This document shows, piece after piece, positions 10,157 to 20,536 of a DNA stretch of 64,000 nt (the first letter of the stretch is position 1; each line of letters starts with the position of its first letter). Source of the stretch: Zea mays (lineage: Eukaryota; Streptophyta; Magnoliopsida; Poales; Poaceae); assembly GCF_902167145.1 (NCBI RefSeq), contig NC_050100.1, positions 213,026,081 to 213,090,080 of the forward strand, given 5' to 3'. A program made the position numbers and the translations under genes. The notes below the pieces were generated by a model. The model searched no databases, had not been told where the DNA came from, and saw nothing but the letters and a program-made list of their open reading frames with translations.

Positions 10157-10674
10157 GCGCAGAAGTCGCCTAAGGGTGCAGCCGGACTAGGACTAGCACA
10201 ACAAGTGCGAAAAAACCGAAGTCTACCGCGAAGACTATCCGCGCAGAAGTCGCCTAAGGGTGCATCCGGACTAGCACAACAAGTGCGAAAAAAACCGAAG
10301 TCTACCGCGAAGACTATCCGCGCAGAAGTCGCCTAAGGGTGCAGCCGGACTAGCACAACAAGTGCGAAAAAACCGAAGTCTACCGCGAAGACTATCCGCG
10401 CAGAAGTCGCCTAAGGGTGCAGCCGGACTAGCACAACAAGTGCGAAAAAACCGAAGTCTACCGCGAAGACTATCCGCGCAGAAGTCGCCTAAGGGTGCAG
10501 CCGGACTAGCACAACAAGTGCGAAAAAACCGAAGTCTACCGCGAAGACTATCCGCGCAGAAGTCGCCTAAGGGTGCAGCCGGACTAGCACAACAAGTGCG
10601 AAAAAACCGAAGTCTACCGCGAAGACTATCCGCGCAGAAGTCGCCTAAGGGTGCAGCCGAACTAGCACAACAAA
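10157..10674 (+). repeat. Seven-copy 78-bp tandem repeat in the Tat 3' internal region
   Basis: Copies begin with GCGCAGAAGTCGCCTAAGGG at about 10157, 10241, 10320, 10398, 10476, 10554 and 10632. The first spacings are 84 and 79 bp, later ones exactly 78. The inner copies are nearly identical, which suggests recent unequal exchange or replication slippage. Because 78 is a multiple of three, one plus-strand frame stays open and gives a 26-residue periodic peptide; this is very likely not a gene. Tandem repeats between pol and the 3' LTR are known in Tat/Ogre elements and can seed satellite DNA. Confidence 0.9.
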
Positions 10675-10812
10675 AGCAGAAACGACAACTTCAAACCGTC
10701 CGCGCCAAGACCGACTATAATCGCACCAACACAGCACAACAAAACACACCAGACAAAGTACACAACTTCATCATACAAGCCTTCACACATATACAAGCGA
10801 GGGCACCACACC

Positions 10813-13800
10813 CTACATCGGCTCAACCTTAGGAATAATTCCCATCTCCCTATAATTAAATAACATTATCCTAAGCTCCTCACCCGCAAAAAGACTTCGC
10901 AGTTCCCCTTCACCTGTACTCGCGGCGGCCGGCAAAGACAACAGTTCCTGCCGGCCAGACCTATTCACACGAAGCCGAGCCCCCTCCGCCCCACTAACTC
11001 TACGCTTCGCAACCGCCCTTCGCCATCGGCGCCCGGTGCTAGGACCTGGCACATCCTCTGCGCCCGCGGCGTGCGGCGAAGCCTCCGCCGCAGCCACATC
11101 CAAGGCCGCAAAGTAGTCCAAGTCCTCCTCCGACGACTCCTCAGTCCACTCAACCGAGCTCCCAGAGTCAGCAAAATCAAAAAACTCAGATGCAGATCCA
11201 CCACATTCATTACCACCTTCCGCGGTCGAAGCCGCCAAAAATTTAGCAGTAGCGGTTGCGTGCGCAGGCCCAAAATCTTGAACCTGCGTAGCAACCAAAA
11301 TTCAGCAACATATCCAAAATTCCCCAACCCTCTACACCCACTACGCCACCTGCGAAGGCCCTGACGTTGCGGGAGCCTCCGCCGTTGGCTCCACCATTGC
11401 TTCCACTGTTGTTTCCGCCGCCACTGCCGCGGGATCTTCAGCACTCGGCGCAGCGGCTGCGGGGGCATCAGGTGCGCCTTCGGCGACCTCTGGGGGCAGG
11501 TCTCCGCCGGGCGCAGCAGATGCGGGGGCATCCGGTGCGCCTTTCGCAGTCTCCGGGGTCGGCTCCGGGTTAGGCAGCGCGCTGTTCAACGCCCTGAAGT
11601 CATCCACCCTCTCGCCACGCGCCGCCTAAGACAAAACACCCAAAATTCAGCAAACACACACACACAGCCCACATCCAACAAACGCCAAACAAACGAAAAC
11701 GTTACCTGAGCCATCGCCGTCTCGGCCCGCTCCCTGACCACCTCGCAACCATACGGACCCCACAGCCGGTCGTAGATGGCTCCGGCGGATTCCTTCACTA
11801 CGGGGTCCTCAACCTTATAGATATCTCGCTCAAAATCTTCATCGGCTTGGTCGAAGACCTCGAAGTGCCGGCACCCCTCGCGGGAGAGCGCTTCATCGCC
11901 CCCTCGCAGGTGACCAGAGAGGCATACGACATTAACCCCTCCACGACAGTGGGGAGTGCCTGCAACTCCTCCTGCACCCACTCCAGGCAGCGAAGTCCGA
12001 GCTCTCGGTCCGGCACTTCAAAATCACCGGTCCGCGCGCCCAGCTCACGGTATGTATCCATAAGCTGTTTGCGCGTCCGCTCTGCCTCCGCGCGCGACAC
12101 GGCCTTGGCCCTCTCCACGCGGCTCTCCAGGGCGGTGAGCCGCTCCTGCAGCTGCTCGGCGCGCTCCCTGGCAATATTGCCCTCCGCCCGCGCCAATTTG
12201 GCCTCCGCCTGCGCAGCCTGCTCCTTGACGAGAGCCTCGTTGGTCTCCCTCCTCTCCCCCGCCAGTTGGCGCCGGAGGTCAGCCTTCTCCCTCTCAAGTG
12301 CGGCCACCTTGTCCGTCAGCTTGCGGCACTTACTGTCGGCGGCCGATTTTTCACGGACGGCGTTAGCATGTTGTGTCCGAAGTCTCTCGACTTCGGTAGA
12401 TACAGCCGCCGTGAGGGCCCCCGACGCTGTACGGTTGGCGAAATCAGCCACCTGCAGAGCACACGTAAGGCCGCGGCCTCAGCAAGCCGAGAAAAAAAAG
12501 GAGACTCTAGCTCAGCGAACCTGACTCAGCGCCTCCGTCACCTCCTTCAGCCGGCGGGACACAGCGCCCGCCTCATCCCTGACCGCCGCGAGGGCCGACA
12601 CCTCGCCTCCGGCGCTAAGAGCCCCGCCCTTCGTCTTCGGCACCACGACAGCCGTAGTGGCCGCCGCGGCGGGCGCAACTATAGCAAGTTGGCCTTCGTC
12701 CGACCCTGCGACGTATCAACGAATGAGCTAAAAAAAACGAGCCAGCGGCTTACCAACAAGATAGTCGTCCACATTAATATCAGTGGCGAAGTCGGCGACA
12801 CGTTTGCCTGACAACGGCAACGCTCGGGCCGCCTTCGCGACCTCCGCCACTCCGCTGGACGGCGGCACCATCTTCGTCGATTTGGAGCCTCCGGCGCCTT
12901 GCTAGATGCAGGGGCGCCCGACTTCGCCGCCAGTGGCGGCTTGCCTCCGCCGGGGGCCGCAGCCTTCGCAGCCCCCCGATGCCTCTTCGGCCTGGCTTCA
13001 ACGAGCCTGACAACCGCCTGTCGCTTTTGTGCGGCTCCCTGGCGATCCTTGTCCATCACTGCCGACACAACAGCAGCAATATTCCGCCCGTAAGGAAAAA
13101 CCCTCCATTCACGAACCATGCGAGATGTAAAAAAGTCCTCGCCAGCCGCGCGGGGGATAGGAACATTCCTAGGCCAGCAACCCCCGGTAACCCTCAGCAT
13201 CCGAGCCGAGGACTCCCGGAGCTCGGGCGAAGACATCCTTCCCCCGGGGGCCGCGCACGTCCTCATCAACTCTCTAGCAAAACCATCAGAAACCCCAAGA
13301 CCTCCCAAAGCAGTACCTAATTTTCTCTTTTTAGAGGATGAGGCGGTCGCCGGCGCAGGGTCGTCTCCAGTCTCCACCACCGGCTTCTTCCCACGGCGGT
13401 CCACTTCGTCTTGACCAGGATAGCCGTCATATAGCAATTGATTTAATTCAAAAACCATGTTCAAACGGTCATTCGACCTGCGGATGTCAAAGCTGCGCTG
13501 GCCCTCTGTCCTCGGCACGTAACGTCCAACGAGCCGCACCGCCCCATCCTCCGCCTCACGCACAAAGGCGGCCGGGTCGCGGGCTCGCGGCTTTGCAGAT
13601 TCAGCGCGAAGGCAGGACTTCGCACCACCCTCCCACCATGAAAAGGCATCTGGCGAGGGCACACTTCGCCCAACGCCCAGCCATGCGCCAAGGGCCATAC
13701 CCCGTATGCCACAAACTCTTCAACCAAATCGCGCCCACTGCTCAGGCCGGCGGCGCACCGAAGGGCCCCTTCGTCCACATCCTCCTCCGCCACTTCAAAG

Positions 13801-14477
13801 GCCGGGTACGCTGAGTAAAAATGAGAGCACATCTCAGACACGGGGAGTCCCTCATGGCCTTCGACGGTACCCTCAGCAACGTAAAACCAAAATTCATTCC
13901 AGTTGCCCCACTTGTTGCGGGCGCAAGGAACCAACTCGACTACCTGCATCGTGGTCTTGCCGGTCTTCGGCGTGAATGTGTAGGATCCAAACTGAGCGAC
14001 TTCGTCTCCAATCATCCTCTTCTGCCAGTGCAAACAATAATACTTCGCAAAAACTTTGACCGATGGCTGTCCGCCGTACGAAGTCGTCGCTCAGACATAC
14101 TTTGACAGAGCCACCACGGCATTCGGTGTCAGCTGATGTATCTGAACGTTGAACCTGCGCAGGACTTCGCCAACAAATCGGTGCGCAGGCAAGCGGAGAC
14201 CGGCGGAGAAGAACGCCTCGAAAACAACCAACTCACCCTCCGGCTCGGGGACTTCCTCCGTCCCCGGGACACGAGCAACTCCGCCGCCGAAATAACCCAA
14301 CCGCTGCATTTCTTCCACGCGGACCGACGACATCCGCGACACTCCAAAACCAACAGAATCACCGGCGCGCAACTCCTCCGCCATCAAACTACTCAGCGTC
14401 TCCTCAGACGAGGCGGCGGCCGGCGGCGAGGGATCGGCCGGCGGCGTAGCGGCAGTGGAAGAAGAGGAGGTCGGCAT
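10813..14477 (-). pseudogene. Antisense accessory gene of the Tat element (Transposase_28-like, five exons), disrupted
   Basis: Read on the minus strand. Start ATG at 14477-14475 (MPTSSSSTAATPP). Five exons fit GT-AG introns and joined phases: 14477-12753, 12705-12521, 12451-11706, 11625-11350, 11283-10813 (TAG at 10815-10813). Exon 1 carries the conserved block FSAGLRLPAHRFVGEVLRRF and IHQLTPNAVVALSKY, which I recognise as the plant 'putative gypsy type transposon' family (Pfam Transposase_28). Later exons give a basic nuclear-type region, a long Glu/Ala/Arg coiled coil (exon 3) and an acidic Ser/Glu-rich tail. It is broken by TGA at 14091-14093 (Trp expected) and by frameshifts near 13640, 12895 and 11895. 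Introns are short (47, 69, 80, 66 bp); the 47-bp one is doubtful. Molecular function is unknown. Maize Grande elements carry a comparable antisense gene. Confidence 0.7.
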
Positions 14478-14634
14478 CGCTACATACCGTCGGCGGCGGC
14501 GGGCGGTCTGCTTCACTCGAGCCAGATCTCCGGCGAACAAGAGCACGGCGGGCAAACGAGCGGCAAGACGGCGGGCGGCTAGGGTTTTCACGGAGCGCGG
14601 AAAGTGAAGTTCAAAAAGCGTCGTCCCCCGCCCC

Positions 14635-14642
14635 CTTTTATA
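14635..14642 (-). promoter_or_regulatory. TATA box of the antisense accessory gene
   Basis: TATAAAAG on the minus strand (CTTTTATA on plus) lies about 160 bp upstream of the chosen ATG at 14477. An upstream in-frame ATG at 14696 precedes the TATA box and is therefore unlikely to be used. The placement supports transcription from an internal promoter separate from the LTR. Confidence 0.65.
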
Positions 14643-14808
14643 GGCAGGGCGCGGCTCTTCGGGAAACCCGCAATCCAACAGTACGCTGTCAATCAACGGT
14701 CATATCAAAAACCCCGTAGAACCACTTCGAGCGAGGGCAGCGTCTCCGCCATCTAGCGACGTCTTCGGCACCAGGTGACTTTGTCGAACTGGTCCCTCGG
14801 AGGGCAAA

Positions 14809-15309
14809 TGTTGGGACGAAGGCAAAGACGTCACCCTTCGCTCGAGGCCTTCGCTGCAGTCTCTGGTCTGGCAGAGACAAAACGGACAGGGACACCCTTC
14901 GCTCGATTCGGCAACGGGAAGGGACACCCTTCGCTCGATTCGGCACCAGACGAAGGCCTGCGACGGCGTCATCCCACAGCGCGGCCTCGTCCGGCTCGGA
15001 GGCCCACGTGTGATTCGGCCCATTGTAACGGGCCCTGCGTGGCCGCCGGGAGTTACGGGCCTAATTTGTAAAGGCATCCCTGTAATTACAGTCTGTAACC
15101 CTGCTTTATGGGAATATTCTATAACCTAGGTAGCTGAGGGCACATGCGTCCTTGGCACAAGGCGCTGGGCGCTCAGGCACCTATAAATACCCCCGCGCAG
15201 TGCCCGTGAGAGGCTAGATTAACAGAGCTATCGCCTTCTAGCACGTAACCCTGTTGTCATCACTGTTCACCCTTGTTGGCCTCCTTGCGGTTGAGAGCAA
15301 GTGCCAACA
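14809..15309 (+). repeat. 3' LTR of the Tat element (501 bp)
   Basis: Begins TGTTGGGACGAAGGC after the purine tract CGGAGGGCAAA and ends AAGTGCCAACA, so the ends form the inverted repeat TGTTGG/CCAACA. It contains repeated ACACCCTTCGCTCGATTCGG (14890 and 14926 areas), which may be promoter elements. Confidence 0.8.
15182..15189 (+). promoter_or_regulatory. TATA box in Tat LTR
   Basis: TATAAATA lies about 125 bp before the LTR end, a normal position for the LTR promoter. Confidence 0.65.
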
Positions 15310-16249
15310 CTACTTAAGGTGAAAAAACTCGATTTGCTTCACATTACATATTGCTTCAAAGACTCATAACATGTAGAGAAGCACTTGCCACCACAGTAGT
15401 CACAAGGCAGTGGAAAGATTGGGTAAATACTTGCACTAATGATGTGAAGCACCAAGCAAGGGTCATTGTCCTAACAATAAATGATGACAACTTTTGGATG
15501 GAGGCTGAAAATATAATTGCTATCACAGAGCCAATATACTCCGTATTAAGGTTTAGTGATGGAGAAGGTCCAAAGATGGGAGAAATCTACGAGAGAATGG
15601 ATTGCATGGTTGGTGAAATAAAAGATATAATGACAAAAGATGATAACCCGCATAAAGATGATTTTGTTGAGGTTGAAAGTATCGTTATGCGCCGTTGGGA
15701 GAAGATGAATCTTCCCCTTATTGCTTAGCATATGCCTTATGCCCAAAATTTTATCATCAACAATACCTCAACACCCCAGCTCCTGGTGGCACCATAAGGC
15801 AAGCTCCTAATACAGATAAGGAGGTTATGACTAATGTGCTTGAAGCTTTTAGTAAAATTGCAGATTCTCCAAGGGAACAACAAGTTTTGAGGGAGCAATT
15901 TAATGCTTTTATTATGAAGAAGGGAATGTTTGTGCAGCCACCCGTTCAATTGGATGCATTTACCATGGAGCCGATTGAATGGTGGGTAAGTTATGGTTCT
16001 GAGACTCCGGATTTAGCTGAGGTTGCAAAAAAAGTTTTATCTCAACCCATCAGCAGTTCATCGGCCGAGAGAATTTGGAGCACATTCAGCCATATCCATA
16101 ACACCAAGCGCAATAGGATGAACACTACCACTGCAGATAAATTAGTCTTCATTCACTCCAATTTGCGACTTTTGTCAAGATCAACAGATGGCTACAAACA
16201 TGGCGCACATGCTAAATGGGACATTGATCCAGAAGACTCTTCTATCTAA
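15310..16249 (+). pseudogene. hAT-superfamily transposase, C-terminal part, interrupted by the Tat insertion
   Basis: The homology starts exactly at the LTR edge with LKV, shifts frame in an A-run at 15321-15327, then reads KTRFASHYILLQRL, WMEAENIIAITEPIYSVLR and EKMNLPL. A second frameshift near 15715-15722 moves it to LAYALCPKFYHQQYLN and on to the C-terminal hAT dimerisation domain (ISSSSAERIWSTFSHIHN, TTTADKLVFIHSNLRLL), with TAA at 16247-16249. The N-terminal part with BED zinc finger and first catalytic residues is not in the window and should lie upstream of the Tat element. hAT transposases cut and paste DNA elements. This copy is inactive. Confidence 0.85.
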
Positions 16250-16579
16250 GCTTTGCAAGAAAGTGATTATCGTTACCTTATATATATATATAAGCTAAGA
16301 CACTATGACTTATCATTATCGGGATCCCATCATTATCAATTATATATACATATATTATATATTATGTACGTGTCATTGCTTGTTTCAATTATGCATCGTT
16401 CCCTGTTCCATTACAATCGTTCCCTAACTGCGTTCCTAAATCGTTGGGAACACGTTCCACGCATCGAATGAACGTGGATCAGCTGTATACCCCTCAACGT
16501 TCCATGTTGCTTTAACAGACGTACCGCGTTCCTCATTCCCGTTCCTCGTTCCCAACGTTCCGGGAACCTTGTCACTAAG
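16250..16579 (+). other. 3' flank of hAT gene with clustered GTTCC motifs (probable subterminal region)
   Basis: No gene. From about 16389 to 16566 the pentamer GTTCC or its complement GGAAC occurs a dozen times (for example CGTTCCTCGTTCCCAACG). hAT elements bind their transposase at clustered subterminal motifs, so this is probably the 3' subterminal region. The terminal inverted repeat was not found; the Sirevirus LTR begins abruptly at 16580. Confidence 0.45.
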
Positions 16580-16907
16580 GTCCGGTGGCACACCGGACAG
16601 TCCAGTGAATTATAGTGGAGCGGTTTTGTAGAAACCCAAGGTGGAGAGTTGGAGTCGATCACCCCTGGTGCACCGGACACTGTCTGGTGGTGCACTGGAC
16701 AGTCCGGTGAACCAGACCAGGGTTCTCTTCGGTTTCTTTTGCTCTTTTGTTTTGAACCCTAACTTTGATCTTTTTATTGGTTTGTGTTGAACCTTTGGCA
16801 CCTGTAGAATATATAATCTAGAGCAAACTAGTTAGTCCAATTATTTGTGTTGGGCATTTCAACCACCAAAATCATTTAGGAAAAGGTTTGACCCTGTTTC
16901 CCTTTCA
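16580..16907 (-). repeat. Truncated 3' LTR of Sirevirus 1
   Basis: Matches 24422-24751 of the right LTR. In minus orientation it starts TGAAAGGGAAACAGGG at 16907, right after the polypurine tract. About 787 bp of its distal part is missing, and at 16580 it joins hAT-related DNA. Confidence 0.9.
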
Positions 16908-17736
16908 ATCTCCCCCTTTTTGGTGATTGATGCCAACACAAACCAAAGCAAATATATAAGTGCAGAATTTGAACTAGTTTGCATAACGCAAGTGCAAAGG
17001 TTGCTTGGAATTAAACCAATTAATACTTTCACTAGATGTGCATGGATTGCTTTCTTTCTTTTAACATTTTGGACCACATATGCACCACTTGTTTTGTTTT
17101 TGCAAATTCTTTTGGAAAATCTTTTAAAAGTCTTTTTGCAAATAGTCAAAGGTACATGAATAAGATTTCGAGAAGCATTTTCAAGATTTGAAATTTTCTC
17201 CCCCTGTTTCAAATGCTTTTCCTTTGACTAAAACAAAACTCCGCCTGGATGAAATTCTCCTCTTAGTGCTTAAGAGGGTTTTACCAATATGAAAAAGATT
17301 TACATACCATTTGAAAAACCCTCCTTTAAATATAGATACCAATTAAGATATAATTTCCAGAGGAATACTAATTTGAAGGATACTAATTGAAAACTTTATT
17401 TCGAAAAATATGAAATTGGTGCGGTCCTTTTGCTTTGGGCTAATACTCTCTCCCCCTTTGGCATTAATCGCCAAAAACGGAGACTTTGTGAGCCCTCTTT
17501 CTCTCCCATTGGTACAAGTAAATATGAGTGAAGATTATACCAAAGTGAGAGTGATGCGGAGTGACGGCGAAGGATAAGTAATACCGATAGAGTAGAGTGG
17601 AAGCCTTGTCTTCGCCGAAGACTCCATTTCCCTTTCAATCTACGACTTAGCATAGACATAAGAGAGAAGTGATCAAAAGTATATAAATGAGCTATGTGTG
17701 CAAAGTTTCAATCAAAGTTCCGGGAATCAAGAATGT
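16908..17736 (-). other. 3' untranslated region of Sirevirus 1 with repeated polypurine-like tracts
   Basis: No coding. On the plus strand TCTCCCCCTTTTTGGTGATT touches the LTR (16908), and CTCCCCCTGTTT (about 17200) and CTCCCCCTTTGGCATTAAT (about 17449) recur. On the element strand these are polypurine tracts; multiple copies here are a known Sirevirus feature. Confidence 0.75.
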
Positions 17737-18366
17737 TTAGCTCATTCCTAAGTTTGGTAAAGTTTTCTCATCTAGTGGTTTGGTAAAGATATCGGCTAAT
17801 TGTTCTTTGGTGCTAACGTAAGCAATCTCGATATCCCCCCTTTGTTGGTGATCCCTCAAAAAGTGATACCGAATGGCTATGTGCTTAGTGCGGCTGTGTT
17901 CAACGGGATTATCCGCCATGCGGATTGCACTCTCATTGTCACATAGGAGAGAGACTTTGCTCAATTTGTAGCCATAGTCCCTAAGGGTTTGCCTCATCCA
18001 AAGCAATTGCGCGTAACAATGGCCTGCGGCAATATACTCGGCTTCGGCGGTAGAAAGAGATACAAAATTTTATTTCTTTGAAGCCCAAGACACTAGGGAT
18101 TTTCCCAAAAATTGACAAGTCCCTGATGTGCTCTTCCTATCAATTTTACACCCTGCCCAATCATCATCTGAATATCCTATTAAATCAAAGGTGGATCCCT
18201 TGGGGTACCAAAGACCAAACTTAGGTGTATAAACTAGATATCTCATGATTCTTTTCACGGCCCTAAGATGAACTTCCTTAGGATCGGCTTGGAACCTTGC
18301 ACACATGCATACAGAAAGAATAATATCCGATCGAGATGCACATAAATAGAGTAAAGATCCTATCAT
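17737..18366 (-). pseudogene. RNase H region of Sirevirus 1
   Basis: Two frames: 18366-18070 ([35 protein letters not shown] with an RNase H Asp) and 18006-17737 (LLCDNESAIRMADNPVEH, YHFLRDH, EQLADIFTKPLD). They are separated by a disruption around 18010-18070 where the STAEAEY segment is expected. RNase H removes the RNA template during cDNA synthesis. Confidence 0.85.
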
Positions 18367-19331
18367 CGACGGTATACCTTTTGATCTACGGATTTACCTC
18401 CCGTGTCAAGGTCGAGATGCCCATTTGTTCCCATGGGTGTCTTGATGGGCTTGGCATACTTCATTCCAAACTTGGTAAGTACATCTTGAATGTACTTGGT
18501 TTGGCTGATGAAGGTGCCCTCTTGGAGTTGCTTCACTTGAAAGCCTAGAAAATACTTCAACTCCCCCATCATAGACATCTCAAATTTTTGAATCATAATC
18601 CTACTAAACTCTTCACAAGTTGATTTGTTAGTAGACCCAAATATGATATCATCAACATAAATTTGGCATACAAACAAATCATTTGCAATAGTTTTGGTAA
18701 AGAGAGTAGGATCGACTTTTCCGACTTTGAAGCCATTAGTGATAAGAAAATCTCTTAGGCATTCATACCATGCTCTTGGGGCTTGCTTGAGCACATAAAG
18801 CGCCTTAGAGAGTTTATACACATGGTTAGGGTACTCACTATCTTCAAAGCCGAGAGGTTGCTCAACATAGACCTCTTCTTTGATAGGTCCATTGAGGAAG
18901 GTGCTTTTCACGTCCATTTGATAGACCTTAAAGCCATGGTAAGTAGCATAGGCAAGTAATATACGAATTGACTCAAGCCTAGCTACCGGTGCATAGGTTT
19001 CATCGAAATCCAAACCTTCAACTTGTGAATATCCCTTGGCCACAAGTCGGGCTTTGTTCCTTGTCACCACACCATGCTCATCTTGCTTGTTGCGGAATAC
19101 CCACTTGGTTCCTACAACATTTTGGTTAGGACGTGGAACTAAATGCCATACCTTATTCCTTGTGAAGTTGTTGAGCTCCTCTTGCATTGCCAACACCCAA
19201 TCCGAGTCTCTTAGTGCATCCTCCACCCTGTATGGCTCAATAAAGGACACAAAAGAGTAATGTTCACAAAAATGAGCGACTCGAGATCGAGTGGTTACCC
19301 CCTTATGAATGTCACCGAGAATTGAGTTCAC
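18363..19331 (-). pseudogene. Reverse transcriptase (RVT_2 type) of Sirevirus 1
   Basis: An uninterrupted RT frame on the minus strand: [50 protein letters not shown] (catalytic Asp), [12 protein letters not shown] and the YVDDIIFGS catalytic motif. It ends [10 protein letters not shown] and a stop where [16 protein letters not shown] is expected, so a 1-bp change separates it from the next frame at 18366. This is Ty1/Copia-type RT, located after integrase. Confidence 0.9.
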
Positions 19332-19695
19332 GGGGTGATCTCTTTGAATCGCTTGGTGGACTCTTGGGTGTGGCGGTCTTTGACCCTGTACTTACTTGAT
19401 CATCTTTCTCGTCTTGATCATTATCATCTCCCCCTTGATCATTGTCCTCCTCTTGAGGTGGCTCATCCTCTTGATCTTTATTTTCATCATCTTGAGCTTG
19501 ATCCTCATCTTGGGTTGGTGGAGATGCTTGCATGGAAGATGACGGTTGATCTTGTGCATTAGTGGGCTCTTCGGATTCCTTAGGACACACATCTCCAATG
19601 GAAATGTTCCTTAGCGCGACGCACAGAGCCTCTTCATCATCTAGCTCATCAAGATCAACTTGCTCTACTTGAGAGCCATTAGTCTCATCAAACAC
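19312..19695 (-). pseudogene. Acidic integrase-RT linker of Sirevirus 1
   Basis: A minus-strand frame FDETNGSQVEQVDLDELDD followed by a very acidic Asp/Glu/Gln-rich stretch. The same linker occurs in Sirevirus 2 (51290-51336 and on). It is low-complexity and has no catalytic motif. Confidence 0.75.
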
Positions 19696-19711
19696 AATGT
19701 CACAAGAAACC

Positions 19712-20536
19712 TCAACTAATCCAGTGGATTTGTTGAAGACTATATGCCCTTATGTTTGAGTCATAACCAAGTAAAAAGCCTTCTACAGCCTTAGGAGCAA
19801 ATTTAGATTTTCTACCTCTTTTAACAAGAATAAAACATTTGCTACCAAAGACTCTAAAATATGAAACATTGGGCTTTTTACCAGTTAGGAGTTCATATGT
19901 CTTCTTGAGGATTCGGTGAAGGTAGAGCCGGTTGATGGAGTAGCATGCGGTGTTAATTGCCTCGGCCCAAAACCGGTCCGGAGTCTTGTACTCATCAATC
20001 ATGGTCCTTGATATGTCCAATAGAGTTCTATTCTTCCTCTCCACTACACCATTTTGCTGAGGTGTGTAGGGAGAAGAGAACCCATGCTTGATTCCCTCCT
20101 CCTCAAGAAAGCCTTCAATTTGATAGTTCTTGAACTTCATCCCGTTGTCGCTTCTTATTTTCTTGATCCTTAATCTGAACTCATTTTGAGCCCATCTCAT
20201 GAATCCCTTTAAGGTCTCTTGGGTTTGTGATTTTTCCTGCAAAAAGAACACCCAAGTGAAGCGAGAATAATCATCCACAATAACTAGACAGTACTTACTC
20301 CCGCCGATGCTTATGTAAGCTATCGGGCCGAATAGATCCATGTGAAGTAGCTCAAGCGGCCTGTCGGTCGTCATGATGTTCTTGTGTGGATGATGGGTAC
20401 CCACTTGCTTTCCTGCTTGACATGCGCTACAGACCCCGTCTTTCTCAAAATGAACATTGTTTAGTCCCAAAATGTGTTCTCCCTTTAGAAGCTTGTGAAG
20501 ATTCTTCATCCCAACATGGGCTAGTCGGCGATGCTA
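19712..20536 (-). pseudogene. GAG-pre-integrase and integrase core of Sirevirus 1
   Basis: Minus-strand frame beginning HRRLAHVGMKNLHKLL with the HHCC zinc site (CSACQAGKQ), then the integrase core: Asp in LLHMDLFGP, Asp in IRSDNGMKF, Glu in NGVVERKNRTLL. SDNGMKF varies from the usual T/SEF. A TAG at 20534-20536 stands where Trp of LWHRRLAH is expected (Sirevirus 2 has Trp there). The frame is lost near 19742, just before the FDETNGS linker. Confidence 0.85.

Larger units (their letters stand above)
4341..15309 (+). mobile_element. Tat-lineage Ty3/Gypsy retrotransposon with antisense accessory gene
   Basis: Order on the plus strand: primer-binding site, gag, protease, RT, RNase H, a second archaeal-type RNase H, integrase, 78-bp tandem repeats, a minus-strand gene, a purine-rich tract (CGGAGGGCAAA, 14798-14808) and a 3' LTR. 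The second RNase H and long 3' internal region are hallmarks of the Tat/Ogre/Retand lineage. In maize this architecture recalls Grande, which is known to carry an antisense accessory gene, but the family assignment is inference. The 3' LTR abuts a hAT transposase frame at 15310, which marks the insertion site. The 5' LTR is missing or reduced to 69 bp. Confidence 0.8.

Noticed and set aside
10157..10674. CRISPR-like regular repeats
   Set aside because: The units are head-to-tail with no unique spacers, and the context is a plant retrotransposon.
10362..10832. A 156-codon plus-strand frame with a 26-residue periodic sequence
   Set aside because: It exists only because the tandem unit is 78 bp, a multiple of three. 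It has no start context and no domain, and lies in a known non-coding part of Tat elements.
14091..14696. Upstream ATG at 14696 as the start of the antisense gene
   Set aside because: It lies upstream of the TATA box at 14635-14642, so the later ATG at 14477 is the better start.
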